From: Caprimulgus europaeus
Lineage: Eukaryota > Chordata > Aves > Caprimulgiformes > Caprimulgidae
DNA: 64,000 nt
Direction: 5' to 3'
NCBI GenBank assembly: GCA_907165065.1
Contig: OU015539.1
Location: 13,174,816 to 13,238,815 of the forward strand
Below, piece after piece: positions 1 to 13,719 of the stretch. The position numbers and the translations under genes were made by a program. How positions within the stretch are numbered: position 1 is the stretch's first letter; each line of letters opens with the position of its first letter. Below the pieces are notes generated by a model. The model saw only the letters and a list, made by a program, of their open reading frames with translations. It made no database searches and had not been told where the DNA came from.

Positions 1-59
1 CAGATGTTGAGGAGGGATGCTGAGCTGCTTTGGGTCCTCGCAGAGCGCTCAGCTCAGGT

Positions 60-115
60 CGGGGCACTTACCTGTTCACAGCTGTCATTGCACTGGGCAC
101 CGTCTCTCTCATTAA
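60..115 (-). other. Candidate non-coding exon end with consensus donor
   Basis: On the - strand the sequence reads AACAG followed by GTAAGTG, a perfect CAG/GTAAGT donor, with the exon ending at position 72. The bases just upstream on that strand are mixed, with only a weak acceptor-like TTTAATGAG. It could be a 5' non-coding exon of a gene running leftwards (SOX6 by synteny) or a chance match. Confidence 0.3.
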
Positions 116-796
116 AGATGTTAAAGTAAAGCAACAGTCAACAAGCGAAGCAACCTATCCATGTGTTGTTTTACATACCGCATCTTTAACACGAGGAGCA
201 AACCTACAACTCCTGTAGAGTCGGTGAAACAGACTCAGAAGTTTTGATTCAAAGGGCAACAAATTCCACCTTAAAAGTCATTCGCCCAATTCTAAACTCC
301 CCTCTCTTCCCAGTTAATGCCGGACAATTAACAGGCATATTTATAAATTCCCTCTGCTGACACTCCCCGACAATGAAGACTTTTTATAGTCTTGTTAAAG
401 ATGTTCAGAGAAACTTTTGCAAAATAATCAACAGCATCTGAGAGAAAGCTGAAAGAAAAGAAGTTAAAGACTAATCATCCGATAGGAAGAAAGTTTTGTT
501 AGACTACATGGAAACATATTACTGCACGTTTCTTCAGATGCAAACGCATCAGCTGATATGAGTTCCCCTAGAACAAGAACCTCTGGCAATCTCCTCAAAA
601 TTTAGGGGACGTTTGTATTTTATAACGCCCAAAGCTAAACATCTGACTTAAAAACTCTTAATTCCTTACAGCATCATCTGCCAACACAATGTATTGTCCT
701 GGCAGAAAGAGGATCAAGCAGATTTTAGTTTCATTTGAAAGCGTGCATCATCTTGATAGAGAAGCAAAAAGCCGCAGCAACAACCTCCCCACTCCA

Positions 797-840
797 CCCC
801 CCCCGCTCAAAAAAAAAAAAAAAAAAAAAGGGGGGGGGGG
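797..840. repeat. C8 - A21 - G11 homopolymer cluster
   Basis: Eight C (797-804), a GCTC spacer, 21 A (809-829) and then 11 G (830-840). The A/G part is a pure 32-base homopurine run. Run lengths may be affected by sequencing error. Confidence 0.9.
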
Positions 841-1739
841 CACGACTGGAAAAACCACATAAACTTTTACAAAGAAAATAAAAGCAAGTTTGACATGAAA
901 ACCCCTTCCTGTCTCGGAAAGTTCATTTTAAAGGTCCCCTCTGTAAATCTAAAGTGCAAACACCAGGCTAAGGTAGTGAGTGGCTGGAATTTGCATGCTG
1001 ATAAGAGAAGGCTGTTGTACTTACAGTGACAGAGGGCAGGCTGCGGAAGAAAAGCTGTTTGTGTTAGCCTGAGAGTCACCCAGGGCTGCAATGAGAGGAG
1101 AAGAGAGGAGTGGGAGTGCCAAGCTGGATACACCTTCACCGCATCTCATCACATCTGCCAGCCTCTCTCTCCCTCTCTCTTTCATTTCCACATTCCCTTT
1201 GTTCCTGAAAAAAAAAAAATCTACACGTCACATCAGTCCCCAGATGCAGTCTACACCAAAGAAAAAAAATGAATAATTCAATCAAACTGTGCATAGTCTC
1301 TAAGGCAATAAATCTATTGCACTTAAAGAAACGAAGGGTAATTACCGCTATAGAATTAGAATAAGGCCAGAGCACGCAGGGATCCCAGGGTCTGTAAACT
1401 CCACGGTCAAATAAAGTTTCATTTATTTAATCCTTTGACAACGCCAGTGTAAAACTAAAGGGGAGGATTGGAACTTATTCCGGTTGGGTTTGAGAATGCT
1501 TGAAGTGAATGTTATAAAAGGAGAGCGCTCGTGATCAGTAACAAACACAATGCAAGGAAGTAGAAGTGTTTCACTGCATCACCTCCAGGGTCCGTTCCCC
1601 CCTCCCTAATGAAGAGCAGACCACACTCCCACTTCCACCGGCTTCTGCTGCTCTCTGCAAGTGCAATGGGAATCGCTGGCAGCCAGCAGCCGCCTTACCT
1701 GCTCCTAGATTGCCAATAAAGCCTGACAAAAACTCAGGG

Positions 1740-3060
1740 TAACCGGCAATTCTGTTCCACGCTCTGGCGGAGAGAAGCCACGGGGGATTTGCAGCGGCAC
1801 GGATTTGACTGGAAACGCTGGCCCTGAGTTCTGGATTTGTGCTGGGCTGAGTTTGGGGAGTGCCTGCCGGGGGCGGGGGAGCACGCTGGGGAGCGGGTCC
1901 CAGCTGGGCAGGCGGCGGCAGCGCTGCCGGAGCCCCGCACACACCGACCGAGGCAGGATGGAGGAGTGCCGCACTTTTCCTTCTCCTACCTCTAACGTTG
2001 CTCTCTCCGCTCGGAGGTAAGATGACTCTAAATTGTGTTTATTCTCTCCGGGTAACTCGGGTCCCAGGGGCATGCTTCTGTATTAATGAGGGCGGCGGCT
2101 CAGGGCTGTGTCTCAGATCGTTACACTCTAATCAAGCTGGAGTTTAACGTCGGCATCTGCTGCTTTACACTTTCAATCTCATTCTTTGTAAACTTCTCCT
2201 GGGGGGCTGTGGGAGGAGAGAGGCAAGGAGGGGAAAAAAAAAAAAAAAGCAGCCCCAGGTGAGACCGTGCGGTTCAGACGACACAGACTCTCGCCCTAAT
2301 TCAGCCAGGTTTTGTGCCGGCCGGGAAGATTGAAACATCTTCCACTGATGTAGAGCACCGCGCACCTCCTGTACTTGAGCCGCTTTAATAGACAGTTCTG
2401 ATTTATCCAAAACATTAACGGAACTGTTATTCTAATAAAGGTAAACTAGAAAACACGCTTGCCACTCCGCTCACTTGGGCTTTGTTTATGTGCTTAAAAC
2501 GCCACCGTGAGGCGAGTGCCAATAAAGCAGCGAGAGCAGCTGCCTGCCAAGGAGCTCTCGGATTAGCACTTCGCAAAGCAAAACAAACAGCGTTAGCGGC
2601 AGCGCGAAAGCCATCGAAGAACCCGCTGCCGCGGGGTCGGTGGCTGCGCGGCGGGAGCGGTGCCCGGAGGCCTCCCCTCCCTCCCCGGGCCGGGAACACG
2701 CACGCTCTCCCGCTCGCTTGCTCGGCCGGGGAAAGCAGGGCAGAACTGAAGGCGAGTTTAGGGAGACGGGAACACACAAGGCGAAAAAGCGACAACAGCG
2801 TTTCCCTTCGCCACCTGCCCCGGGTCCCTCTCCTTCCCTTGTCTTCCTCCCGGACGCTGAGGGAAGCTCACCGCGGCCCCCGCTCCGCAAAACCCCTCCG
2901 ACCTCCCCGCCCAAAGGCACTTTCCTCTGTGACCGTGTGCCAGGGAACACTTCTGACCTCCCTGCCCTTCTTTCTGCCTCCATCCCCGGCCAAAGGCAGG
3001 CCAGTTCCGCTGCCCAGGCTCTCCTGGAGGATTTTGCTTCTCAGGTCTTTCAGCTGATTT
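1740..3060. promoter_or_regulatory. CpG-rich block, candidate promoter (possibly SOX6 5' region)
   Basis: GC- and CpG-rich sequence, densest at about 1860-1960 and 2560-2930, flanked by AT-rich DNA. On the - strand a TATAAA-like pair lies at about 3074-3088, and a good splice donor (CAG then GTAAGG) ends at 1699. On the + strand a TATAAAAG lies at 1513-1520 and a donor-like GAG/GTAAGA at 2016/2017. No conserved protein is encoded. By synteny this could be a SOX6 alternative promoter or first exon on the - strand; that is inference. Confidence 0.5.
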
Positions 3061-3117
3061 CAGTCGGAGGCTGGGTTTATAGTTTATAATCTACACTTGA
3101 TTTATTTTTTGAATGGA

Positions 3118-3136
3118 GGGGGGGGAAAAAAAAAAA
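3118..3136. repeat. G8A11 homopurine tract
   Basis: Eight G followed by eleven A. It lies at the right edge of the CpG-rich block. It has the same homopurine character as the cluster at 0.8 kb but the opposite order of the two runs. Confidence 0.9.
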
Positions 3137-6100
3137 GACTAAGCTGTCAGGACCCACGAACAGTGACTGGGGTGACACTGCTAAAAGTTGTGGGCAAGAC
3201 TCAGCACAGTGAATTTCTCGGGCACAAGAGAGCTATAGACACAGATCAGCTTTAGGAGACAGACCCTGTTATATCGGAGCACAACACATTACAATACATC
3301 GCAGTTCTCATCCCTACTTCCAAGAAAGCCTTAAACCAGGAAGGGGTCCTCTCGTGGGACTCGCAGCAGCTGGTGGGATCGCTGCTCTCCCCAGCCACCG
3401 GAAAGCATTCATCACCCAGGGCATCCCGGCACCCAGAAAACCAAAGCTCCAGTCACCAAACTCTTGGCTGCAAGTTGCACTGGCAGAGTAAGCTCTGCAA
3501 ATGAATCGTGAGAACACTAATAACAAGCTCCAAAAAAAAAAAAGGGCAATTACATTCAGCTGTGATTAGGAATCACATTAAGACTGAATACCTGATACTT
3601 TGCAGGTATGGAGTAGAAAAAGAAAAACAGTAGCATGACCGAGGAAGGTGCAAACATTTCCACTGACATGTTACCCATCTGGGTGTTTCACCTATCAGCT
3701 GGATTTGCCTCCTTGTCATCTTAATAATTTTTCAACCCCTATCTCTTTATAATAGGATGCATAAAACACAGTTAACACACAAAAAAAGCAGTTCAAGATT
3801 AACAATGACTTTAAATGTACTTTTTGAGAAGCAACCCAAAGCCATGCAAGAGACACAGCAATCATCACCATCATACTAAGGCATCTCTTCCCTGAGCATA
3901 CACCTGTGTGGCCTCATGTATCACACCAATATCCCCAGCTTCAGCTGGGAACAGCTGAGCACGTCCTGCGCATGAGGAAGGACAGAAAGACAGACTGGTA
4001 TATCTATACCCACAGGCATGTTTGAGGAGCTGGGAGGGGACACATGCTGCAAGACCCCCTTACAGCCCGCAGTAGTCCTATTTTATATTACAGCCCAGAG
4101 TAAATCATAGGTCAGTGTTATAAATGTAAAAGTTGCTGAATATTTTTTCGTAGAATCTCAGTCACAGAAAAACCTTTGCTGAACATGATTGCTGCAGAGC
4201 CCTACGAACCATTGTCAGGGTTTATAAGCACACCACGGGGCTTTTCTTTTTTCATTGGCAATGTCCCTTTCTGACAGCATATGCTGGAATTCGACAGAAT
4301 AAGTATAGATGTTATACTATAACACTCTATTTATTCTATCAGTTTGTTTTTGATTCATAACCTCCCCCCAAAAAAAACCAAAATCCCAAGAACAAAGCCC
4401 AATTTTTAAAGTTCTGACCTAACAACCATGCTACAAACAAGATACTGTGTAAAAAACAAAACAAACCAACTCTAAAGGCTAGAATAAATATACAAAGCTG
4501 TCTTTGACCTGGGGACTGGCCCACATTGCAAATAAAAGCATTGCCACTAAGCCACATCTATATGCCGCGTGAACAGAAATAAAAGGAATCCTTGATATAG
4601 GCCAATGATTTTGTATTTTATATTACTACTGCTGTGCACTTATAAATTGCCTTGGTTTTAAGATATTCCAGTGTGTTTGTGATAATACGGCCTAATCTTG
4701 TAGGCTTGTGGCATTGACAATTGTTTCACCCAGAAGCTCAAGTCCTGTGCATGTAAAGTGCATGCTGCTTATTAAGAGAATCAAAACATTGATGCTGGAA
4801 AGGATAAGCTGTTTAGAAAATATCAAGAAAAAAGGTGAAAAAGTCTACTAAGAAATTCTGGGGTACAAAGTTGTTTCAGATTGTCCCGTTTTGCCTGGAG
4901 CTTATAAATATTGTGGTATACTCAATGAGTAGTATGGCCGTCCCCTCCCTTTGATCACCTCTTAGAACACTTTACATTTTCTAACCAAAATACGCAGTAG
5001 TAACTTCTTGCAACAAAGTTGACTAAGAAGCAAATCACAGTATAAATCTTTCACAGCATGTTTAAATATAGCTTACTAAACCAGGAACATCGGGTAGAAA
5101 CTGCTGAAAGTATTCAGACTGTTAAAAACAAAAATGCGACATGATCTCAACATATCTGAACATTCAATTATATGAAATGTTTTTCCAACGTAACATCAAA
5201 TTTAAGACTGAAGTAAAGTAAAATGTGATTTGACTGCTTTGGAATCTTCCTAAGACAAATAACTGAAAAATCAAGGTGTTTTATTTCCTATTTGAATCAA
5301 TGATCAATAAGTCTTACACATGAGAACCACGCATCATGAATATAAAACATACTTTTTTAATAAGTGTGAGTTAGACCGAATAAAATAACTATGTTTTGAG
5401 AGCAAAACTCACTGTTTTTAAAGTCATTGCAATCTATATAATTATGAAGTAACTTGAATAAGGCATCTTACATTGGTCCTAAATTTTTTACTCAAGTAAA
5501 ACACTCATTGATTCCGATGTGAGTGTTGCCTGAGTAATAGAGTTCCCTGTCAAACTGTTAAAATCAGCTAACTTCTAAAAGCCTGCAGATTGATGGAATA
5601 GCGTGATTATACTAAAGGCATGTATTTAATATGGAAAAAAAAATCACGCTACTAGGCAAGGCTTTTTTAACATTTACAATAAAAGAAGGCAGTAATATAA
5701 GTAAATATTTTAGGGGGTTTATAATTCTGTGCCTGGTCATGCAGACACTTATGCTTGTGACTTTATTTATGTAAATCATGCCAGCGAATCAGTACTCTCA
5801 TGTCACAAGAGTTTGAGGTTTAGCATCTAGGACAATAGAAATAGGAATAATTTGGCTTTAACATTCCACTAGAAAAGAAGGCTGTTTGTAAATCAGTTGC
5901 AGTGGATTACACTGTAAGTTATTTTGGAATGTTGTATTTAAAAGTTTGTGACTGATGATATGCATTTTGTTTTTACTGAATAAGCTCTTCATCAACATTA
6001 CATAGCAGAGTTAGATTTTAAAAATGTTCTCATAAAAAAATTAGAACTCCTTTACAAAAAAAATCAACTTCAAACAAAACCCACTGACATACACCTCTAA

Positions 6101-7960
6101 ATCTTTTTTTTTTTTTTTTAATGAAATATTGAAAGCTTAATTCTAATAAGAATATTAAGTAAATAAATGTTAACCCTACTCAGTGGTATTAGCATAGTTG
6201 AAATTGTAGTTTATAAATTTTTGAGAGCATCAGCATCATGATATGGTTGTCATAGAAACTGCAACAATATGTCATTTCAATTAATTTTACATGCAGTGAT
6301 GCTGAGGTCTGTGTAACAATTCTTTTAAGAAGTTCTAGAAGTAAATATTGAAAAGCAGGAATAAAAATGTGAATAGGTAACTGTACCTTTAAATTATTAT
6401 TTAATTATCAAAACAGGGAGAATTTTATATTATTTTAAAACTATAACTGAGCTGGAGAAAATAGTTAAGCAGACTTTGACTTCAAAAACACCAAAATTAA
6501 AAGACGAAAGCTACGGAAACATTCAAACTCTCACTGAAAAAAAGTATCTTTTCCTAATGAAGTAGATTTGGCAAAATATGTAAAAAAAGATTTATTTCTG
6601 TTTAAGAAATATAAAACATGAAACAGTTTTAAATCATGAATGTTCCTTTTGTGTGTGCAAGAAGCAAAAAGCCAAATGTTACAAATCCAGGACCATAATA
6701 CAATATAAAAAATAGCTTTAAAGGTAGGAAATGTAACATGAATAGATTTATTTTTCCTGTATAATGCAGCTACTGTGTGTTATGAATGCCACCTTAAGTA
6801 AATCATTGCCAGACACACTCAAATGACATTAATGACTTGATTATTAGAACAGAAAAGCTAACCAAAATAAAGGCAGTTTCTAAAAAAATAATAATTGTAT
6901 TGTAGCAGTATAAAATTTATCTCTTTATTTTTGCTGTTATAGGACGGTATGAACATATACTCATCTTCTTATTTCATATGTATGACACAATACCTAATCC
7001 AACAGTTTATACATGAAAGAAAATACTGAGCAGATCCTAATTTAAAAAGTGTAGATTTTCAACACATTTTACACAGTAATCAATAATTACACAATATATT
7101 TTTTTAAAATTTACTGAGTTGCCATACAGACTAGAATATGCAAGACCTTACAAACTGAGACATGAAACAAGCTGTTTGTAAGTAAATAAAAACTATCAAT
7201 ATTAAAAACAAAACAAAAAAGGAAAGGGGAAAAAAAGAAAAAACCCACAGCCTAGAGAAACTATCTGCTGTGAGAAAGGAGAAGCATCTAGAGTTATCCT
7301 TTCTGATAGGATTAAGGAATGCTACAAAAGGAGCATTTAAATCTCTAGTTTTCCCTGACAATTAACAATGAAAAGCAGATGTTTACAAAGCTATTTTACA
7401 TGCTTGTTTATAAGATGCTAAAAGATGGTTTGTGGATGGTAAGAAGGAAGAGCTGGATAACTGCTTGTCTGGTGTATATTTAAAAGCATTTTCATTGGCT
7501 CAGTTATTGTTAATAATGAAAGAAACACTTTGTGCTGTATGGCTGTGACTACAGAAAACTGCCGTCATAAAGTCCTCAACAAACTCTTAAGATGCAATTT
7601 ACAAAGATAATAATAACACAGAATTATTTCACTTCTCTGAATGCTACACATTTGCATACCAGGACCGTGTACAATATACTCATAATGCACATTCATAACA
7701 ACAAGGACTTCTTAACATTGCAACAGCACAAGATCTCTGCATTAAAAATCTACAGTTCCAAGTTTTCCTTTTTGGTGGGAAACCATTTGTATAAACCAGA
7801 TGCTCGGCATCTATACAGGGTAAGCCCACATTCAGTTCTACACCTTTATTGAATGGGATCATATCAAGAAAATTATGAAACACTGGAAGGTAGCAACATT
7901 ATTAATAAATGCCCCCTCATATTGAAACATGGCAAATTAACTTTTCACACAAATTTAAGA

Positions 7961-8050
7961 AGTCTGAGTCAGGAGATGTGGGTTCTATTCCTGGCTGTGC
8001 TACAAACCTACAGAGTGTTTTTGAATAAGTCACTTACATCAAGTCACTTG
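7961..8050 (+). repeat. MIR-like (tRNA-derived, core) SINE remnant
   Basis: The text GAGTCAGGAGATGTGGGTTC, then TATTCCTGGCTGTGCTAC and a later AAGTCACTT, follows the MIR/core-SINE order (gggttc...cctggctctgccac...caagtcact). It is diverged and truncated. Confidence 0.55.
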
Positions 8051-11000
8051 AGGAGAAAAAATTCAAAGAATGCATGCCTCAAGCTCAATTTAGACAGATC
8101 CGTATCTGCTTATATTGGATGCATGCAAATGTAGGCATATGTCTCTGAAAAGTTGGGGCCTACCCTTCCTGGACTTTTCATCTTCTCATCCTGCTTCTCT
8201 ACATGGAGAGAGACTGTTGGGAGACTTAATTCATAAAAGACTCCTCACTTATCAATTATATTTATGCATAACAAGATTAGCACTAAAAGTCCCAGCCCTG
8301 CAAAGACTCATAAGCACGTTTCACTTCACACATTTGTAGTAGTCCAATTTACTCTAATAGAATTATTCACTCTGTATAATTCTAGGCATATAAACTTCTG
8401 CAGTATCAGTAACTAAGTTAATGGAATAGATAATGTGTAAAAATACTCATACAAGTTAGTAATGAGGTTCAGGCTTCACATTCTTAAAGTCCTACATCAC
8501 ATTCAATAGAAGGATTTTTTTTAATATTGCTATTAGAATGTTCTAGTAGAAGTAAGAGGATGCATAGCTGACCTAACATTAAAAAATGTTGCTACCTTAT
8601 CATATCTACATCTTCAAAACAAACAAAAAACTCTTTGCGACGTGTAAAATAATTCCTAAAACTTCAGTTCGAACCATAAAAGATTCTCATAAATCACCTG
8701 TGTGCTGCCACCATCCAAGCTGGTTCTGGTTTTTACCTCAGACGCTGAATAAATTCTACTTTCTGTTAATGCTTATGCCATTCCTACTACTTATTCAGTT
8801 GTGAATGAATATATTACACTAAAGTACAAAAATATTTAATTCATATTAGTTGGCCAGATTTCATTTCTTCGATGAACTCTTCCACAAATCAGACTTCCCA
8901 TCTACAGGCTACTTTTGACTAAAATTATGCTACATACATAATGATTCGTAAAATAGGTCAAGTTTCCAACTTGCAGCTACAGTCATACTTAACTTCACAC
9001 AAATGGATACTGCTCACATGGTTAAAACTAAACATGCATATAAATGTTTATAGAATCGGGGCTGAAAGTAGCAAACAGTCTTCCTGATTTGGATGGATTT
9101 TTTACCATAACACAAATTATTTACACAGAAATCTAACAGCAAGGCATAATTGAAAATATTTTGTATACCTTTCAAAAAACACCATGGGGAAAATACCTTC
9201 CCAGCAGCTGTTACTGATAGAGCAGACAGGGACAAAAGAAGGAAACAACTTCTCCCTCAGTCTGTAATAGCCTGCACTGGTACTGAAGAAATGACAAGTA
9301 CCAAACTAGCTAATACGAGGCAGTTCATAACTGCCTGTTTTTTCTAGTACCATGTTCCTCAGCTCAGAGACACAAAAGGTATCCTCCCTCCTCCCTCCCC
9401 TTCTTCCCGCAGAAATTATACTCCTGGCTGGGTCCTTGAAAGCTGGCCTGCCACAACCACAGGGGAGGGGACACAATTTGCCTCTGTCTCAGTATTTTGC
9501 CATATTTTAATTTGATGGCATTTTAATAATATGGAATGGTTAGCTTTCTCAGACTGCCATCTGAAATGCCTGTGACTAAGGTTTCTGTTCTGTGGGTTTT
9601 TCTTTTTTGTTGTTGCTGTTTTTCTCTTTTCTGTTTTGAACACGTCTTTCAATTAGCTTTCTAATTTATGCAATAGGAAGGTATGCCCAAGGTGAACATT
9701 ATCGTTTAAAAAAAATCAACTTCAGAAATGTTCAGTGTTCAGCAAAGGAGCCCATGCCAGTGGAAGCTGGAATTAATGTCTCTAGAATCAATATGGTCAC
9801 ATACATCCCAAATCCCCAACTCTCATGATCAGCATGTAATAATTTCTTTATTATGGTAATTTTCCACTTAAGCACTGAAACGTAGACCTAGATGGTAAAG
9901 CAGCAGTCAAGGGGTCATAGCTTCTGCTTTGGCTTTTCCTGTCCTTTCTAGAACTCAGAATCGAAAAGAAAACTTGTCATATTGCAGTTTTTAATGTACA
10001 AAAGTGGGGAGAGTTGAGTGTGGAATTAGCAGTGTATTAGATTTGAATGCATGCATCTATTGTAGCCACACATGACAAACCTTTTATAAAATATCCTCTG
10101 TAATCAGGCAGCAATTCCTAAAAAACCACACAAAATACTCTGACATGCTTTCTAAGGTTCTGGGTCAAAGGAGGTGAAACAAGAATTTTTTAAGGCCTAG
10201 TTAATGAAAGACTGAGATAGAAAAAGACTAAAATCCGTGCTTTAAATGCAGTACATCATACTGCAGCCTTTTTCAATTCTAAAAAACTCTCGACCATCTC
10301 CTATACAGTATTTGGCACGCTTGTTTTCTAAGAGTGAGATTCAAACTTTTCAAAGCCCTTACATGAGGAACTTGTTTCTTTTTCCTCAAAAAATTAATGA
10401 AAGATACAATCCTTTTGATTTAGAGGGAAGCTTTATTTTGTGGAGAATATTAAGTGATTTTACTGTTGATATTTTCACATTAATATACATTATTTATCTC
10501 CACAGGGTGGTGAAAAAGAGAAAATTGCAAAGACTGGGTGGCAGGAAGTGGGATTCACTATAATCAACAGCAGCAGGGGACTCTTTGAGGTTGTGTTGCA
10601 AGATATATTCAAGATTTTAACAGAAAGAAAATAATTGCATTTAATATTGTGCTGGTGGGAAATAACATATGTTCAATCTTTTTCAGCTTTTATACTTACA
10701 TTCAGATTTAGACTCTTGCCCTTTAGATGCAGAGACCCTACTCCTTAGGATCTATATACTTTTTTTTTTTTAATGTACAATTATGCAGAAGATGTCCTAT
10801 TATTAGCCAACTAGAGCTTTATGCTACTTGCAAATTTTACTTCAAAGATTTACTAAGGTTTCATAAACATAACCACTGGACAAAATAAACAGCTCTATAT
10901 TCAATAAGCATTCTACTACGAAAACATAATTAAGTTTCCAGCATTACTTTATTTTAAACTCAAAAATTATATGCTTTCTCAGATGTTTGGTTAAAATTTC

Positions 11001-13696
11001 TTTCTGGGTCAAACTGCTACACTTCTTACAAATTCAGAACTTCTTTAAAATGGATGTAGTTCTGTCTGTGTGAAGAGTAACTGATAAGTTGATGAAAAAT
11101 TAAAGTTTTTTAATACAAAAAAGCTGTCAGTCATATAAAGGTTTTCCACACTTGAAGGGGATAAAAATTTGTACAAATGATAAACTAACACTGAGCTCAA
11201 TTATATTTCATGTAAGTTCAGGAAATTAAAAGTAGCTGTCTAGTCTAAGTTAATCGTGTAGAATTCCTTTACAATCAAATACATACATACAGAGAGGTAT
11301 CTCCATAGCATATTTCAAATATTGCTCTGTTTTGCCCATGAATAACTGAAGTAGAAGAGACAGACTGGCAACTGAAGGAGTCTATCCCTTTCTCCCGACT
11401 TAAAAAGGACATAGAAACAATTAATTTAGGCTAGATAGCTATCTTTTAGTGACTAAAACAAGTGAGAGGAATTCTGTCTTGCATGACTATTGCAGCCCTT
11501 GCCCAGTCTTACCATTCACCCGACAAAACATTCTTCTGCCTTGTGTTACTTCAGAATGGGAATCTTGGGGCAGACCATCATCTATGTCAAATGCTACATG
11601 AACAGTGATCATTTACACCATATGTGGACCCGCCTATTCCTCACCTCTGAGTTTAGTTGCACACTTCAGGGAAGCATATAAAATTATTTTTCAGTGAAAA
11701 TCTGTTAAAGCTCTTTTTTCATAACCCTGTTGTTTTCTTAATTTTCTGTGTAAGTACAAATGAGACAACAAGTATTTATGTATAAAAACACATAATAAAC
11801 TTCTGGAATATGAAAGATGACAGATCCACGGTTCATATTGACATATACATACAAGTGTCTGCAAAATTACTTGAACTGGGAGTTGTGTGTTGAAGGAGGA
11901 GGTGGGGGGAAACAATCTTCCACTCAAGAACAGTTGTCTTAAAAGTCATATCAAGGCTAAACAAATTGGTTTAATTCATAAAAAGTAATATATATATACT
12001 TCACAAGCTGCAATTCCATGGTTACTCAAAATGGCTTAACAGCTGGCATCACAGAATTTACTCTTCTTGCTCCATCCTCACTGCCAGCAGTAACATTAAG
12101 TGGCTAGATAGTCAGTTGAAGAAACTGCTCTGGATTTGGGGGACAGGGAGAGGGGATCTGTTGTGATTTGGAATAGCACAGCTACACAAAAACTAGTTCT
12201 AGCACAAGAGGGGACAGCGTTGAGTGAATGGTGCTGGAATGGAGACCATACCAGCTTAAGTAAGTAGTGGAACAGCAACCTGTGGGTAGGATCCTCTGGC
12301 ACCTTAAACCAACAAACATCCAGGTCGACAGAGCCTAGCCTCCCATCCTTTCTCTACCAACTAAGCATTCCCATTCTTTCCCTCGCATCAGCACTACCAC
12401 CCGCACAAGTGTGTAGAAGCCAACACAGGGAGGTGACTTGTCTGGAAGCTAACCCCACAAAAGTAAAAAAAAAAGAACAACCAAACAAAAAAACTTTTCA
12501 GCCAGATCTGCTCCAAAGAGCAATTCACAGAATGATCAGACAAGAGCTAGTGCCAGCACAGCACAGAAGGTGGAAACACAGAGCCAGAGGCAATAGAGGA
12601 GAGGACAAGGCAGCCCAAACTTAGATCAACTCCAGCTGTGATGGACCCAGAGCTGGAGCCAGCCTGACCGCTTACAAGCTTCCTCTAAAACCTCTGCACT
12701 TTCTTTGAAAACACTATGATAGAATGAGTAAGTATACAGAGTTGAAACTACCAAGATGCCAAAGAAGTAAAATCAGGATGCTTACTTATACACTGAACGA
12801 GAAAAGAAGCAAGAAAAAAACCCCATGGTCTTAAAGCAATCTACTAGAGTTTCTGTAGAGAGTAACAGGCAAGGACAAATCATTCCTGACTGGAGTACTG
12901 GAGCTATACAGACCACACTTTTGAGTAAATTTCTACTTTCTAAGCCTTCATTGTGTAGTTTTGGGATGACAGGAAGATATTAGCAGTGGCTTCAGAAAGC
13001 ATTACTCATAGTTTACAGGACTCCATAACATCATCATATAAAATACATCATTCTAGATATTATTTTCACAATGCAATCATCATGGAGATGAGAATATAAG
13101 GTAGAGAGAGCTTGAGAAGGATTGAAAAAGACTACACTGAGCAAACTAGGAGCTAGCATTGGGAAAATTAATAATGTGGAAGACTGGACTTCTTTTCTCT
13201 ATGCAAGTATCTAAATTCTGCCATCCCACATCCACAAAAATATGAACCTTTTGCTACTTGAGGATCTGTAAGTTTTTAGAACAAACAGATTTACCCTACC
13301 TTAAGTTTGTAAAGGCAACTATGTAGATATGATGAAGAGCTGGAAAACTGAATTAAAAAGAAAGGAGAAAAATCTTTATTCAAGAAGAAATAAAATCAAC
13401 AACAGAAAGATTTCTAATATTACAGTCACACACACTGTAAGTAAAAGAAAAAGTCTAATATGTTTGCTACAATAACAATATTAAGAAAAAAATTATCTGT
13501 AAAAGATAGATTTTTTTCTTAAAGCTTTTGAAATTGCAGAAAAAAGCTGAAGGGAAGCTATAAAGGATTGTCATGTTAATTCCTGAAAGAGAAAAGGCTA
13601 TTTGCAATTAACTTTGATGAGATCAGTAAGCTAGCTACACGGCGACTGACTCAGACCACCGAGATATTTCATTAGTTTATGTACGCAAAGCATAAA

Positions 13697-13719
13697 CAAA
13701 TAAATAAATAAATAAATAT
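13697..13719. repeat. (AAAT)n microsatellite
   Basis: About five AAAT/TAAA units in a row within AT-rich DNA. Confidence 0.85.

Noticed and set aside
2482..3089. Overlapping 149-191-codon frames on both strands
   Set aside because: CpG-rich shadow frames with no recognisable family; several mutually overlapping frames are open at once.
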